A stretch of DNA of 59,102 nucleotides from JAFTYO01 sp045613125 (GCA_045613125.1 JAZLAM010000009.1:1-59102); one strand, 5' to 3'. Shown: positions 18,145-25,928, counted from the first letter of the stretch. Notes: generated from the sequence alone by a model not told the origin. A program made the numbers and translations.

Positions 18145-18671
18145 ATGGAAAAGAATGATTTGCAAGAAATGATATATATAACCAAAATAGGGTAAAAAAG
18201 GCAAAATAATCAAAAAAAAATCCATATTGTTATATGGAATTTGATGGTAACACTTTAGATTTATATAATAGTAAAGGTCTATTTAATAGTTTATATGCCC
18301 AATCTGGGTATGACGGATATCAAAACAGAGTATACCAGAATGTTGTTAATAAAGTCCCGATACCAGAGGGAACTTATTATGCTAATCAAGATCAGAGGCA
18401 AAAAATGTCGTTATTTGACGGTATATTAGGTGTCAGTAAACGAGGAAAGTGACCAGTTTCAATTTCTACATGGGGAACTAGTCGAGTATGATTACAACCG
18501 GATGTTAACACAAACACCTATAATCGCTCAGGTTTTTCAATACATGGAGGATTAAGTAAAGGGTCTGCAGGTTGTATAGATATTCCATGGCAAACAGGGA
18601 CATTAAATGATTATTTAGATAATTGTCAATAAAGTGTGCCTTTATATGTTAAATACCCACAAAATTGGTAG
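18145..18671 (+). pseudogene. Decayed DUF2778/Tlde1-like L,D-transpeptidase-type gene
   Basis: A remnant of ~175 codons. It begins at ATG 18145 (AAGG upstream, MEKNDLQEM), stops at TAA 18193, shifts frame near the A-run at 18212-18220, then reads on in the frame of 18234 with stops at TGA 18450, TGA 18489 and TAA 18630, ending at TAG 18669-18671. The frame stays coding-like throughout, including SGFSIHGGLSKGSAGCIDI, the His...Ser-Gly-Cys catalytic block of DUF2778 (Tlde1) peptidoglycan-modifying enzymes. The two TGAs fall where Trp is natural (K-W-P and R-V-W-L). The gene occupies the gap between spoT and DUF2062, next to a copied piece of spoT. Confidence 0.7.
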
Positions 18672-18834
18672 CAAATAAATATAAAAGGTAAGGATTTTTA
18701 TTCTTGCCTTTTGATTATTAAGTGTTAGTATAAAGAGCGTGTTTTAAGGATAATAAAATGTCAACAATGATAAAATATATAAATATGATGAAGTTAAATA
18801 TAATTGAGACTTTAGAATAAACAGCAAAAATCTT

Positions 18835-18892
18835 AAACTTGAATATTGTGTATCGCACATTAAGTTATATATCAAGAGCAACACAGTAGTTT
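18835..18892 (+). repeat. Damaged duplicate of the spoT 3' end
   Basis: The first 34 bases (18835-18868) are identical to 17839-17872 in spoT. The remainder matches 17955-17986, including the spoT stop, with two G-to-A changes. The spoT segment in between has been lost at a direct repeat AAGTTAT. The copy lies just before the DUF2062 gene, so an original spoT-DUF2062 junction is probably present on both sides of an inserted ~850-bp block. Confidence 0.85.
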
Positions 18893-18903
18893 AAGGAAAA
18901 AAG

Positions 18904-19398
18904 ATGTTTTCATGGAATAAGTTAAAAAGTAAGGCTAAGCAGTACCAAAAAAATCTTATTTCAAGACTAAAAGCTATAAAAGCAAGTCCGTATGCAATTG
19001 CTTCCGGTTGTGCTTGTGGCGTTGCTATATCTTTTACGCCGTTTGTCGGTTTTCATTTAGTATTAGCTGCCATGACGGCATTTTTGGTAAGAGGAAGTGT
19101 GGTTGCAAGCGCTGTCGGAACAATAGTCGGTAATCCGTGGACATTTGCAATTATTTGGCCAACAACACTATATTTAGGACGACTATTTTTACATATTCCA
19201 CATAATACGGATACAGATTTTCTTAAAATATTTGATGCGTTTTTTCATTCGGCCGTTAATTTTGATTTTAAGGCAATGGAGGTTGAAGTTTGGCCGATAA
19301 TATATCCGATGATGATAGGTTCAATTCCATTTTATATTGCATTTTGGATATTAAGCTATTGCATAATACGAAAAACTCTGCTTAAAATATATTATTGA
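18904..19398 (+). CDS. DUF2062 membrane protein
   Basis: 164 residues. SPYAIASGCACGVAISFTPF followed by VGTIVGNPWTF is the DUF2062 signature. There are about three or four membrane spans and an N-terminal basic amphipathic stretch. Function is unknown; the family is common in proteobacteria. Its 3' end sits just before acpS, and the sequence preceding its ATG is the duplicated spoT tail followed by AAGGAAAAAAG. Confidence 0.85.
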   Translation: MFSWNKLKSKAKQYQKNLISRLKAIKASPYAIASGCACGVAISFTPFVGFHLVLAAMTAFLVRGSVVASAVGTIVGNPWTFAIIWPTTLYLGRLFLHIPHNTDTDFLKIFDAFFHSAVNFDFKAMEVEVWPIIYPMMIGSIPFYIAFWILSYCIIRKTLLKIYY

Positions 19399-19424
19399 AG
19401 TTTGTTTTAATTAGAGGACTAAAT

Positions 19425-19814
19425 ATGATTTACGGAATTGGTACAGATATTGTAAATATATCAAGGCTTGAAAAGGGTGAAGATTTTTTGAATCGTTTTA
19501 TAAAAAGATGTTTGTCGGCAAATGAGCAACAATATATGCAAAATAGAGCTCTTTTTGATACGCAAGCCCGAATACTGTATGTTGCAAAAAGATTTGCAGC
19601 AAAAGAGGCAGTTTCTAAAGCATTAGGTACAGGTTTCAGAGATGGGATTTATTTGGCAGATATAGAAATTATAAGTGATGAATGGGGAAAACCGTTTGTC
19701 GAGTTAAAAGCAAATGCTTTGTTAAGAGCAAAAAATTTAGGAATTAAAAAAATACACCTTACGTTAAGTGATGACGCTCCGTTTGTTGCTGCTACAGCTG
19801 TGGCAGAAATGTAA
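19425..19814 (+). CDS. acpS: Holo-[acyl-carrier-protein] synthase
   Basis: 129 residues from ATG 19425, with AGAGGA upstream; an upstream TTG at 19395 would overlap the previous gene and is unlikely. MIYGIGTDIVNISRLE contains the metal-binding Asp, and KRFAAKEAVSKALGTG is the AcpS signature. It transfers phosphopantetheine from CoA to acyl carrier protein. In many alphaproteobacteria acpS lies downstream of spoT-linked genes, as here. Confidence 0.94.
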   Translation: MIYGIGTDIVNISRLEKGEDFLNRFIKRCLSANEQQYMQNRALFDTQARILYVAKRFAAKEAVSKALGTGFRDGIYLADIEIISDEWGKPFVELKANALLRAKNLGIKKIHLTLSDDAPFVAATAVAEM

Positions 19815-19819
19815 TATTA

Positions 19820-19858
19820 TTGACAAAAAAAGAAATATGTTATATAGTGCATACTATA
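19820..19858 (+). promoter_or_regulatory. Sigma-70-like promoter with overlapping dyad
   Basis: TTGACA (19820-19825), 17 bases, TATAGT (19843-19848). TATAGT-GCAT-ACTATA (19843-19858) is a dyad directly over the -10 region and could be an operator. It drives the unknown gene at 19880. Confidence 0.6.
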
Positions 19859-19879
19859 TATGCAGTATAGGAGAATAAA

Positions 19880-20662
19880 ATGGAAAATTTACCTGATAAA
19901 AAAATTTTGGTTCCGTATAATGATAATGAAGAACACTTGAGGAGACATACTGATAAAGATTCTCTGACAATGGGGTCAAAAATTTTACGTAGTGCGCAAC
20001 TGGAAGATATGGAATATGTATCGGAGCTTTTTGATAAGGAATATGCAAAACTTATTGAACAAGAGGGAAATCCAGGTCGCAGAATTTTTGCCGTTGATTG
20101 TAAACAAGCGATGGGAACAGATGCCGTTGTTCCATCAGATGTCTTAAGAGAAGGTAGTTCTTTTACGGTTGTAAGAGAACCGGGGACAAGAGGTGAGGCA
20201 AAAATTAAAGTCGCTTTAATTGATGAAAAAGATATGCCTAAAACAAGCATTATACATGCTGTTTACGGTCCATATGGCCCAACAGGTAAAGCCGGTGTTT
20301 ATACTCTTATATTTGGAGATCCCGGTATGCCTTTCCCGAGAGAATTGGGGCCTGATGCAACAAAAGAGCAAAAAGAAGTTGAGGCAAAAAATAAACAATA
20401 TTGGGATAGCCATGTGTTTTTGGTTACACCTAAAGAACTTAGTCATGCAATTGAAGAAATGAAATCACAAGGTATGGATACTAAAATTGCAGAATTGCAT
20501 CTTAAAATGTTTGAAAGAAATCCTTCAAGCCCGATGATAAAAGGATACAGTTCTGAAATTGCAAAAGATGCGAATGTTTTGGAGACCCCTGTTTTACCTT
20601 CAATTCAGCGTGCTACAAATAAATATTATGCAGATAAGCAAGAAGCGTTGAGAAAGCCTTAA
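19880..20662 (+). CDS. Unknown cytoplasmic protein
   Basis: 260 residues, no signal peptide or membrane span. Notable blocks are HAVYGPYGPTGKAGVYTLIFG, shown here only as a Gly/Tyr-rich patch around residues 122-142, and DPGMPFPREL. I do not recognise the family. GGAG precedes ATG, the gene has its own near-consensus promoter and its own strong terminator, so it is a single-gene unit that may be strongly and conditionally expressed. Confidence 0.75.
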   Translation: MENLPDKKILVPYNDNEEHLRRHTDKDSLTMGSKILRSAQLEDMEYVSELFDKEYAKLIEQEGNPGRRIFAVDCKQAMGTDAVVPSDVLREGSSFTVVREPGTRGEAKIKVALIDEKDMPKTSIIHAVYGPYGPTGKAGVYTLIFGDPGMPFPRELGPDATKEQKEVEAKNKQYWDSHVFLVTPKELSHAIEEMKSQGMDTKIAELHLKMFERNPSSPMIKGYSSEIAKDANVLETPVLPSIQRATNKYYADKQEALRKP

Positions 20663-20680
20663 AATTCTTAAAAATTATGC

Positions 20681-20714
20681 AAAAATGGTCGGAAAAAATT
20701 TTCCGACCATTTTT
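20681..20714 (+). terminator. Rho-independent terminator
   Basis: AAAAATGGTCGG and CCGACCATTTTT pair, continued by A/T pairs toward the loop, with a T-run built into the 3' arm. Clear end of the 19880-20662 transcript. Confidence 0.9.
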
Positions 20715-20753
20715 ATTAATAAAATCAAATAAAATTTTACACAAGGATACAGA

Positions 20754-20781
20754 TTGTTATTGTTTTAAGAAAAAATATAAT
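20754..20781 (+). promoter_or_regulatory. Promoter of candidate small RNA
   Basis: TTGTTA (20754-20759), 16 bases, TATAAT (20776-20781). It points into the gene-free, hairpin-rich stretch that ends in a terminator near 20948. Confidence 0.5.
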
Positions 20782-20787
20782 ATATCG

Positions 20788-20948
20788 CATGCCCAAGTAT
20801 GCTTAAAGGCATATTAGAACCAAAGTGGTTCGGAGATTTCGCAGTCTTTTTACATCTATCGGTGTTAGGGATAACATCGTAAAGTTATATAGAATTTTTT
20901 GTTCTAGTAACTATTTATCCCAGGCTACCTTTTGGGTGGTTTTTGTTT
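20788..20948 (+). ncRNA. Candidate structured small RNA (~160 nt)
   Basis: Between two terminators/promoters and without a coding frame. Possible stems: ATGC...GCAT near 20800, GAACC-AAAGT-GGTTC near 20817, a 5-6 bp stem around CGGTGTT...AACATCG near 20860, and a terminator CTACC-loop-GGTGG (20925-20939) followed by a T-rich tail. The 5' CCCAAG could alternatively pair with CTTTTGGG at the 3' end. It does not show the conserved cores of SRP RNA, RNase P or tmRNA. It could be a trans-acting RNA or the leader-derived transcript upstream of the adhesin gene. Confidence 0.4.
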
Positions 20949-21091
20949 TTTAAATATAGTTTTATATAGTTGAATGTGTAAGTATTAGTAAATAAAAAAT
21001 TCATTTAACGATATTAAGACCTGTTAAATAAGATGCACTGATATTATTTATATGAAGTTAAATTTGATTATAGAATAAATATGGAGGAAAT

Positions 21092-22849
21092 ATGAAAAAA
21101 GTATTTAAAGCAAGTATGTTGGCTTTGCCGATATTTATAGTTGCCGGAACAGCAAATTCTCAGACAGCTACAGTACAAGATACAAGTGGTAATGATGTTG
21201 TTGTATATACAAAAGATGCAGCAGATACAATTTTTTCTGAAAAACAAGCTTGGCTTGATGGGCAGTTGGGTTATGATACAGCAACCCAAAATGCAACAGA
21301 TGTGTTAAACGGCAACACTATATCAGGTGCAATCAGTGCAAATACAACAAGTATCGCAGGTATTAATACAGCTTTAGGTAATATATATACTAAAACCGAA
21401 ACCGATGATGCCATTTCTACTGCTCTTGGTAATTATACAACTACAGCTGATTTAACAACTTTGCTTGCTGCTAAAGCAAATGCTACTGATTTATCCGCAC
21501 TTACAACACTTGTCGGATCAGGAACAATGAGCGCTGGTTCAACTGTCGTTGAGGCTGTTAATAAAAATACGACAGATATCACAACTAATGCAGGTAAGAT
21601 TACTACTTTAGAGGGTAAAGTTACAACAAATGAAACAAATATTGCAACAAACACTCAAGGTATTACAGATTTAGGTACCAGAGTTACAACAAATGAAACA
21701 AATATTGCAACAAATACCGGCAATATTGCAACAAACGCTCAAAATATTACTGCTTTGGATACAAAAATCGGAGATTTGGGTAATTTAACAGGTGATGTAG
21801 CCGGTGCGACAAGTGTGGTTGAAGCTCTTAACGGTAAACAAGATATATTAACAGCAGGAGATATTACTACAGATTTAATTGCTTCAGAAGCTGTTACAAC
21901 TGAAAAATTAGGAGCTGATGCTGTAACTAATGAAAAATTAGCAGACAATGCCGTTCAAACAGGAAATATTGCTGACGGTACAATTGCTTTTGAAGATTTA
22001 AATTCGGCTTTATTATCTGCTGAGGCTGTTACAGATGGTGTAGGTTCTGAAGAAGTTTTAGCAACAACAGCATCGGTCGGCAAAACAATCGGTAGTTTTG
22101 CAGATTTGCAAACAGATAACAAAAACCTGACAAACGATACAGCAACGGCGCCGACAACAGTTGTTGAAGCTCTTAATAATATAGATTCAACATTGGGCGT
22201 AATTCATGGATTGTCAACATCTTTAGGTGATGAATATAAAGGAAATTTAGCAGAAGGAACAACTGTTTCTGAGCATTTGTCTGCTATTGATACGGCTATC
22301 GGTAACAGAGATGAATATGCAAATGACAAAGGTTCTAACGGTTATACTGCAACTGGAGGAGCAGATGTCGTGACAGCATTATCTGAAATTGCTTCAAATA
22401 TCGGAACTGCATCAGATTTGACTACTGCAGGACAAAATGGTGTAGCTACATCAAATACGGTAAATGCTAATATTGATGCTGTTAATGCTGCTATTGGTGA
22501 TGTGTCAACTTTAAGCAACGGAAATTATGTCGCTTCTGCAACAAATTTGACAGATGCCGTTAAAACCTTGGATAGTAATATGTATCGTTTAGATAATAAG
22601 ATTAATAAACTTCATAATGAATTTGAAGGTGGTATGGCTTCTGCGGCAGCGTTGTCTGCTTTAGTTCCAAACGCAAGAGCAAATGGTAATACTCAAGTTT
22701 CTTTGGGCGCCGGTGAATATGGCGGTCATACGGCTATGGCGTTTGGTGGTTTCCACTGGGTGAATGATAATATATTGTTAAATGCAGGTGCTGCTTGGAC
22801 AGATAACAGCACTATGACATATCGTATGGGTGTTACATATTCTTGGTAA
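21092..22849 (+). CDS. Trimeric autotransporter adhesin (YadA-like)
   Basis: 585 residues. A signal peptide (KVFKASMLALPIFIVAGTANS) is followed by a long Thr/Ala/Asn-rich stalk made of short coiled-coil-like repeats such as TNETNIATNT. The last ~90 residues, from NKINKLHNEFEGG through MAFGGFHW to the final YRMGVTYSW, are a YadA-type membrane anchor whose three copies would form one 12-strand barrel. Expected on the cell surface, mediating attachment. A 32-base direct repeat (21620-21651 and 21683-21714) lies in the stalk and could expand or contract in 21-codon steps. GGAGG precedes ATG. Confidence 0.88.
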   Translation: MKKVFKASMLALPIFIVAGTANSQTATVQDTSGNDVVVYTKDAADTIFSEKQAWLDGQLGYDTATQNATDVLNGNTISGAISANTTSIAGINTALGNIYTKTETDDAISTALGNYTTTADLTTLLAAKANATDLSALTTLVGSGTMSAGSTVVEAVNKNTTDITTNAGKITTLEGKVTTNETNIATNTQGITDLGTRVTTNETNIATNTGNIATNAQNITALDTKIGDLGNLTGDVAGATSVVEALNGKQDILTAGDITTDLIASEAVTTEKLGADAVTNEKLADNAVQTGNIADGTIAFEDLNSALLSAEAVTDGVGSEEVLATTASVGKTIGSFADLQTDNKNLTNDTATAPTTVVEALNNIDSTLGVIHGLSTSLGDEYKGNLAEGTTVSEHLSAIDTAIGNRDEYANDKGSNGYTATGGADVVTALSEIASNIGTASDLTTAGQNGVATSNTVNANIDAVNAAIGDVSTLSNGNYVASATNLTDAVKTLDSNMYRLDNKINKLHNEFEGGMASAAALSALVPNARANGNTQVSLGAGEYGGHTAMAFGGFHWVNDNILLNAGAAWTDNSTMTYRMGVTYSW

Positions 22850-22862
22850 TGTGTTAATGTGG

Positions 22863-22891
22863 TTTAGGGAGAATATGTTTTTCTCCCTAAA
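22863..22891 (+). terminator. Hairpin after the adhesin gene
   Basis: TTTAGGGAGAA pairs with TTCTCCCTAAA, an 11-bp perfect stem. No strong T-run follows, so it may attenuate rather than stop transcription into the next gene 23 bases away. Confidence 0.6.
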
Positions 22892-22913
22892 CGGTGTTTA
22901 AAAGGTTTTGAAG

Positions 22914-23402
22914 ATGACTAATAAGAAATATTTATATATATTTGGCTGTGTTTTTGCTTTTTTTGTAATTGCTAATATGTATTATAAAAATGCAGTATTG
23001 TCTCAACAAATTGAGCAATCAAAGAAAGTGTATATATTTAATATGGAAGATGCACTGATTAGGTTAGGTACTGTTTCATTAAAGCAAAATTTTGAAAAAG
23101 AAGTTTCTGCTTTAAATGATGAATTAAAAGAAAATGAGAAAAAAATAGAAAGAATAAAAAATGCAAACGTTAAAGATGATTTTTCTGCCGTATATATGGA
23201 TTCTCTTAAATTAAAAAGAGATACACTGGTACAAAATTATCAAAAACAACTTGCAGATTTGACCGAACAGATTAATAAGGCATTATCTGAATTTGCAGAA
23301 AAATATGATGCTCCAACAATATTTAATGCTAAATCGACAGTTGTAAAAACAAATCAGGTTGTTGATGTTACAAGTGAGGTTGTAAATAAAATACAAAAAT
23401 AA
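22914..23402 (+). CDS. Membrane-anchored Skp/OmpH-like coiled-coil protein
   Basis: 162 residues from ATG 22914 (a TTG at 22908 is possible). An N-terminal membrane anchor (KYLYIFGCVFAFFVIANMYY) is followed by KKVYIFNMEDAL, reminiscent of the first strand of Skp/OmpH, then a long coiled coil (residues ~45-140, NEKKIERIKNA) and a short C-terminal return. Skp-like chaperones hold outer-membrane proteins in the periplasm. It lies directly downstream of the adhesin gene, so a dedicated helper for that adhesin is plausible. The family match is weak. Confidence 0.6.
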   Translation: MTNKKYLYIFGCVFAFFVIANMYYKNAVLSQQIEQSKKVYIFNMEDALIRLGTVSLKQNFEKEVSALNDELKENEKKIERIKNANVKDDFSAVYMDSLKLKRDTLVQNYQKQLADLTEQINKALSEFAEKYDAPTIFNAKSTVVKTNQVVDVTSEVVNKIQK

Positions 23403-23419
23403 GTTTAATGTATGTAACA

Positions 23420-23448
23420 AAAACTCCGAAAACATTCGGAGTTTTTGT
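23420..23448 (+). terminator. Rho-independent terminator
   Basis: AAAAACTCCGAA and TTCGGAGTTTTT form a strong stem around a short loop, followed by GTTTT. Ends the adhesin/Skp-like transcript. Confidence 0.9.
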
Positions 23449-23545
23449 TTTATATAAAATATACAATTTTGCACAGCAATAATAAATCATTTTTTGATAG
23501 CAGGTTTTATTTTGGATTTTCTTATAAATTTTAGTTTTTCTGTTA

Positions 23546-23614
23546 GACTCTATTCCAAAAACTAGACTCAAAATAGTTAATTTGGGTTGATTTAAAAACA
23601 ATTCAAAATGAATC
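23546..23614. other. Cluster of three GANTC sites upstream of the ribosomal promoter
   Basis: GACTC at 23546 and 23565 and GAATC at 23610. GANTC is the CcrM methylation site and the co-signal for GcrA, which is encoded in this window. No gene lies between 23403 and 23864; apart from this cluster, the promoter and the leader, I see nothing in that stretch. Confidence 0.35.
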
Positions 23615-23668
23615 GTGCTAAGAGTTTTATGCGTTAACTATTTTTTTTATTTTTTGTGCATTTTTTGC

Positions 23669-23697
23669 TTGCAATGTGCTTTTTGTTGTGTTATAAG
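23669..23697 (+). promoter_or_regulatory. Promoter of the S10 ribosomal operon
   Basis: TTGCAA (23669-23674), 17 bases, TATAAG (23692-23697), about 165 bases before rpsJ and the only good match in the gap. It would serve the whole rpsJ-rplO block. Confidence 0.6.
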
Positions 23698-23703
23698 CAC
23701 CCA

Positions 23704-23864
23704 CGAAACGTTTGTTTAGAGCCTTTAACAAGCTCTAGTGATGTTAAATATAAAATATAGAGCAAGCTGTTGCTATAGAATGGTTTGCTAGAGTTTTAAC
23801 AATTTAGATGGCAAGGAGCCGTTATGGTGTCTTTTGCCGTTTAGTTATAGGGAAAAATAAAAAA
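23704..23864 (+). promoter_or_regulatory. S10 operon leader with hairpins
   Basis: The ~160-base untranslated leader contains a perfect hairpin TAGAGC/GCTCTA (23717-23737), a weaker GCTATAG-type stem, and a GGCAA...TTGCC pairing (about 23808-23838) just before the rpsJ ribosome-binding site. Ribosomal leaders of this kind often mediate feedback by a ribosomal protein (L4 in E. coli); no specific family is recognised here. Confidence 0.4.
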
Positions 23865-24176
23865 ATGATGGAAACCCAAAATATAAGAATTCGCCTCAAG
23901 GCTTTTGATCATCGTTTGCTTGATCTTTCTACAAAAGAGATTGTGCATACAGCCAAAAGAACAGGGGCAAACGTAAGAGGTCCTATCCCTCTGCCTACAA
24001 GAATTGAGAAGTTTACGGTTAACTCTTCCCCGCACGTAGATAAAAAATCTCGTGAGCAGTTTGAAATCCGTACTCACAAAAGGCTTCTTGATATCGTAGA
24101 TCCGACACCGCAAACAGTTGATGCTTTAATGAAGTTAGATTTGGCTGCCGGTGTTAACGTAGAAATTAAATTGTAA
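23865..24176 (+). CDS. rpsJ: 30S ribosomal protein S10
   Basis: 104 residues starting MMETQNIRIRLKAFDHRLLD; the Met pair at 23865/23868 is chosen because AGGGA lies 11 bases upstream and the longer open frame adds residues absent from S10. SREQFEIRTHKRL is the S10 signature. It heads the S10 operon; tuf, fusA, rpsG and rpsL are not upstream here, unlike in many proteobacteria. Confidence 0.96.
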   Translation: MMETQNIRIRLKAFDHRLLDLSTKEIVHTAKRTGANVRGPIPLPTRIEKFTVNSSPHVDKKSREQFEIRTHKRLLDIVDPTPQTVDALMKLDLAAGVNVEIKL

Positions 24177-24243
24177 TAATAAATTTTAATGTTGGCGGTT
24201 TGAAAAATTAGCTGTCAACCAATTAGAAAAGGAAAAAATAATA

Positions 24244-24969
24244 ATGCGTACAGGTCTGATCGCAAAAAAATTGGGAATGTCCCGCATCTTTGAAGCAGAC
24301 GGCACTCATATTCCGGTTACGGTTTTAAGTGTTGATGGTTTGAAAGTTGTTGCAGTAAAAACTGCTGAGAAAGACGGATATACAGCTGTTCAACTCGGAA
24401 CAGGCGCTATTAAGGCTAAAAATGTATCTAAACCTCTCAAAGGACATTTTGCTAAAGCTAATACCGAACCTAAAAAGAAATTGGGTGAATTCAGAGTTTC
24501 TGAAGATTGCCTTTTAGAGGTTGGTAATGAATTGTCAGTAGAACACTTTGTTGAAGGACAATATGTTGATGTTTGTGCAACTTCAATCGGTAAAGGTTTT
24601 GCCGGTGTTATGAAACGTCACAACTTCGGCGGTTTGGAAGCTTCTCACGGTGTGTCGGTTTCTCACCGTTCACACGGTTCTACCGGTCAAAGACAAGATC
24701 CGGGTAAAGTTTTCAAAGGTAAGAAAATGGCTGGACACATGGGTGCTGAACGTGTAACCGTTCAAAATCTTAAAGTTGTTGCTGTTGATGCTTTGAAAGG
24801 TTTGATTATGGTTAAAGGTGCTGTTCCTGGCTCAGAAAATGCTTGGGTTCGTGTTACTGATGCTGTAAAAAAGGTTGCTAACGTGCAATTACCGTTACCT
24901 GCCGGATTGAAAAAAGTTGATGAACCTGTTGCAGTTAAAGCTGAAGAAGTTTCAGCTGAGAATGCATAA
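24244..24969 (+). CDS. rplC: 50S ribosomal protein L3
   Basis: 241 residues. GLIAKKLGMSRIF at the start and SHRSHGSTGQRQDPGKVFKG in the middle are diagnostic of L3. The C-terminal Lys/Val/Ala-rich tail after residue ~215 is longer than in E. coli, a common alphaproteobacterial feature. It binds the 3' half of 23S rRNA near the peptidyl-transferase centre. Confidence 0.97.
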   Translation: MRTGLIAKKLGMSRIFEADGTHIPVTVLSVDGLKVVAVKTAEKDGYTAVQLGTGAIKAKNVSKPLKGHFAKANTEPKKKLGEFRVSEDCLLEVGNELSVEHFVEGQYVDVCATSIGKGFAGVMKRHNFGGLEASHGVSVSHRSHGSTGQRQDPGKVFKGKKMAGHMGAERVTVQNLKVVAVDALKGLIMVKGAVPGSENAWVRVTDAVKKVANVQLPLPAGLKKVDEPVAVKAEEVSAENA

Positions 24970-24988
24970 GATTTAAGGATTGAAAAAA

Positions 24989-25612
24989 ATGAAACAGGAC
25001 ATCTTAAATTTAGATAATAAAACTGTCGGCACAATTGAACTTAATGATTCGGTTTTTGGATTAGAAGTTCGCGCAGACATTTTACACCGTGTTGTTGTAT
25101 GGCAACTCGCTCGCCAACAGGCTGGTACTCACCAAACTAAAGGCCGTTCTGATGTTGCTTTATCACCTGCAAAACCTTTTAAGCAAAAAGGTAGTGGTAA
25201 TGCTCGTCAAGGTTCTCGTAAGGGTGCACAGTTCCGTAAGGGTGGTGTTGTATTTGGTCCGGTTGTTCGTGATCACTCACACGATTTGACCAAGAAATTT
25301 AGAAAACTCGGTTTGAAAACAGCTCTTTCTGCAAAAGCAAAAGAGGGTAATCTTGTTATTATTGACGAAGCAAAATTGTCAGCTCCTAAAACAAAAGATT
25401 TGAAGGCAAAACTTTCTGTTTGTGGGTTGAATAATTGCTTGTTTATTGATGGCAAGGAAGTTGATGTTAATTTTGCATTAGCAAGTCGTAACATTGTTGG
25501 TGTTGATGTATTACCTTCAATCGGTGCTAATGTGTATGACATCTTAAGAAGAGACAAACTTGTATTAACAAAAGATGCAGTTAGTTGCTTAGAGGAGAGA
25601 TTGACATGGTAA
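24989..25612 (+). CDS. rplD: 50S ribosomal protein L4
   Basis: 207 residues from ATG 24989 (AAGGA upstream; TTG 24980 is less likely). QAGTHQTKGRSDV and GSGNARQGSRKGAQFRKGG form the L4 loop that lines the peptide exit tunnel. In E. coli L4 also represses its own operon. The stop lies within the start of rplW (ATGGTAA), coupling them. Confidence 0.96.
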   Translation: MKQDILNLDNKTVGTIELNDSVFGLEVRADILHRVVVWQLARQQAGTHQTKGRSDVALSPAKPFKQKGSGNARQGSRKGAQFRKGGVVFGPVVRDHSHDLTKKFRKLGLKTALSAKAKEGNLVIIDEAKLSAPKTKDLKAKLSVCGLNNCLFIDGKEVDVNFALASRNIVGVDVLPSIGANVYDILRRDKLVLTKDAVSCLEERLTW

Positions 25613-25926
25613 AAAATGTTAAAAAATCAAACAATGTAACCGCAAAAATGTATGATACATTGGTTCGTCCGGTAATTACCGAAAAATCTATGGTTTCATC
25701 TGAGGCTGGTAAAGTTACTTTTATGGTTCCTTTATGTGCTTCTAAAGATGAAGTTAAAGCAGCTGTTGAAGCTATCTTTAACGTAAAGGTAAATAAGGTA
25801 AATACCATTCGTCAGTTCGGCAAAACAAAATTGTTCCGCGGTCGTCAGGGTGTTCGCTCTGATTATAAAAAGGCTGTGGTTACACTTGCCGATGGTCAAA
25901 ACATTGATGTTACAACAGGAATTTAA
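25606..25926 (+). CDS. rplW: 50S ribosomal protein L23
   Basis: 106 residues from ATG 25606 (AGAGGAGAG upstream). YDTLVRPVITEKS and the C-terminal FRGRQGVRSDYKKAVVTL are typical. It sits at the exit tunnel and docks SRP and trigger factor. Overlaps rplD by 7 bases. Confidence 0.95.
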   Translation: MVKNVKKSNNVTAKMYDTLVRPVITEKSMVSSEAGKVTFMVPLCASKDEVKAAVEAIFNVKVNKVNTIRQFGKTKLFRGRQGVRSDYKKAVVTLADGQNIDVTTGI

Positions 25927-25928
25927 TC

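Noticed and set aside
18234..18452. A stand-alone 72-residue gene
   Set aside because: The same frame continues as recognisable DUF2778/Tlde1-like sequence beyond its stop, so it is part of a pseudogene and not a separate gene.
20788..20948. SRP RNA, tmRNA or RNase P RNA
   Set aside because: Their invariant cores are not present; only a generic structured RNA can be supported.
21092..22849. Phage tail-fibre gene
   Set aside because: The YadA-type C-terminal anchor with final aromatic residue and the signal peptide fit a trimeric autotransporter better; no phage genes surround it.
23808..23864. Longer N terminus for S10
   Set aside because: The extra 19 residues have no S10 homology and a good ribosome-binding site lies before the Met pair at 23865.
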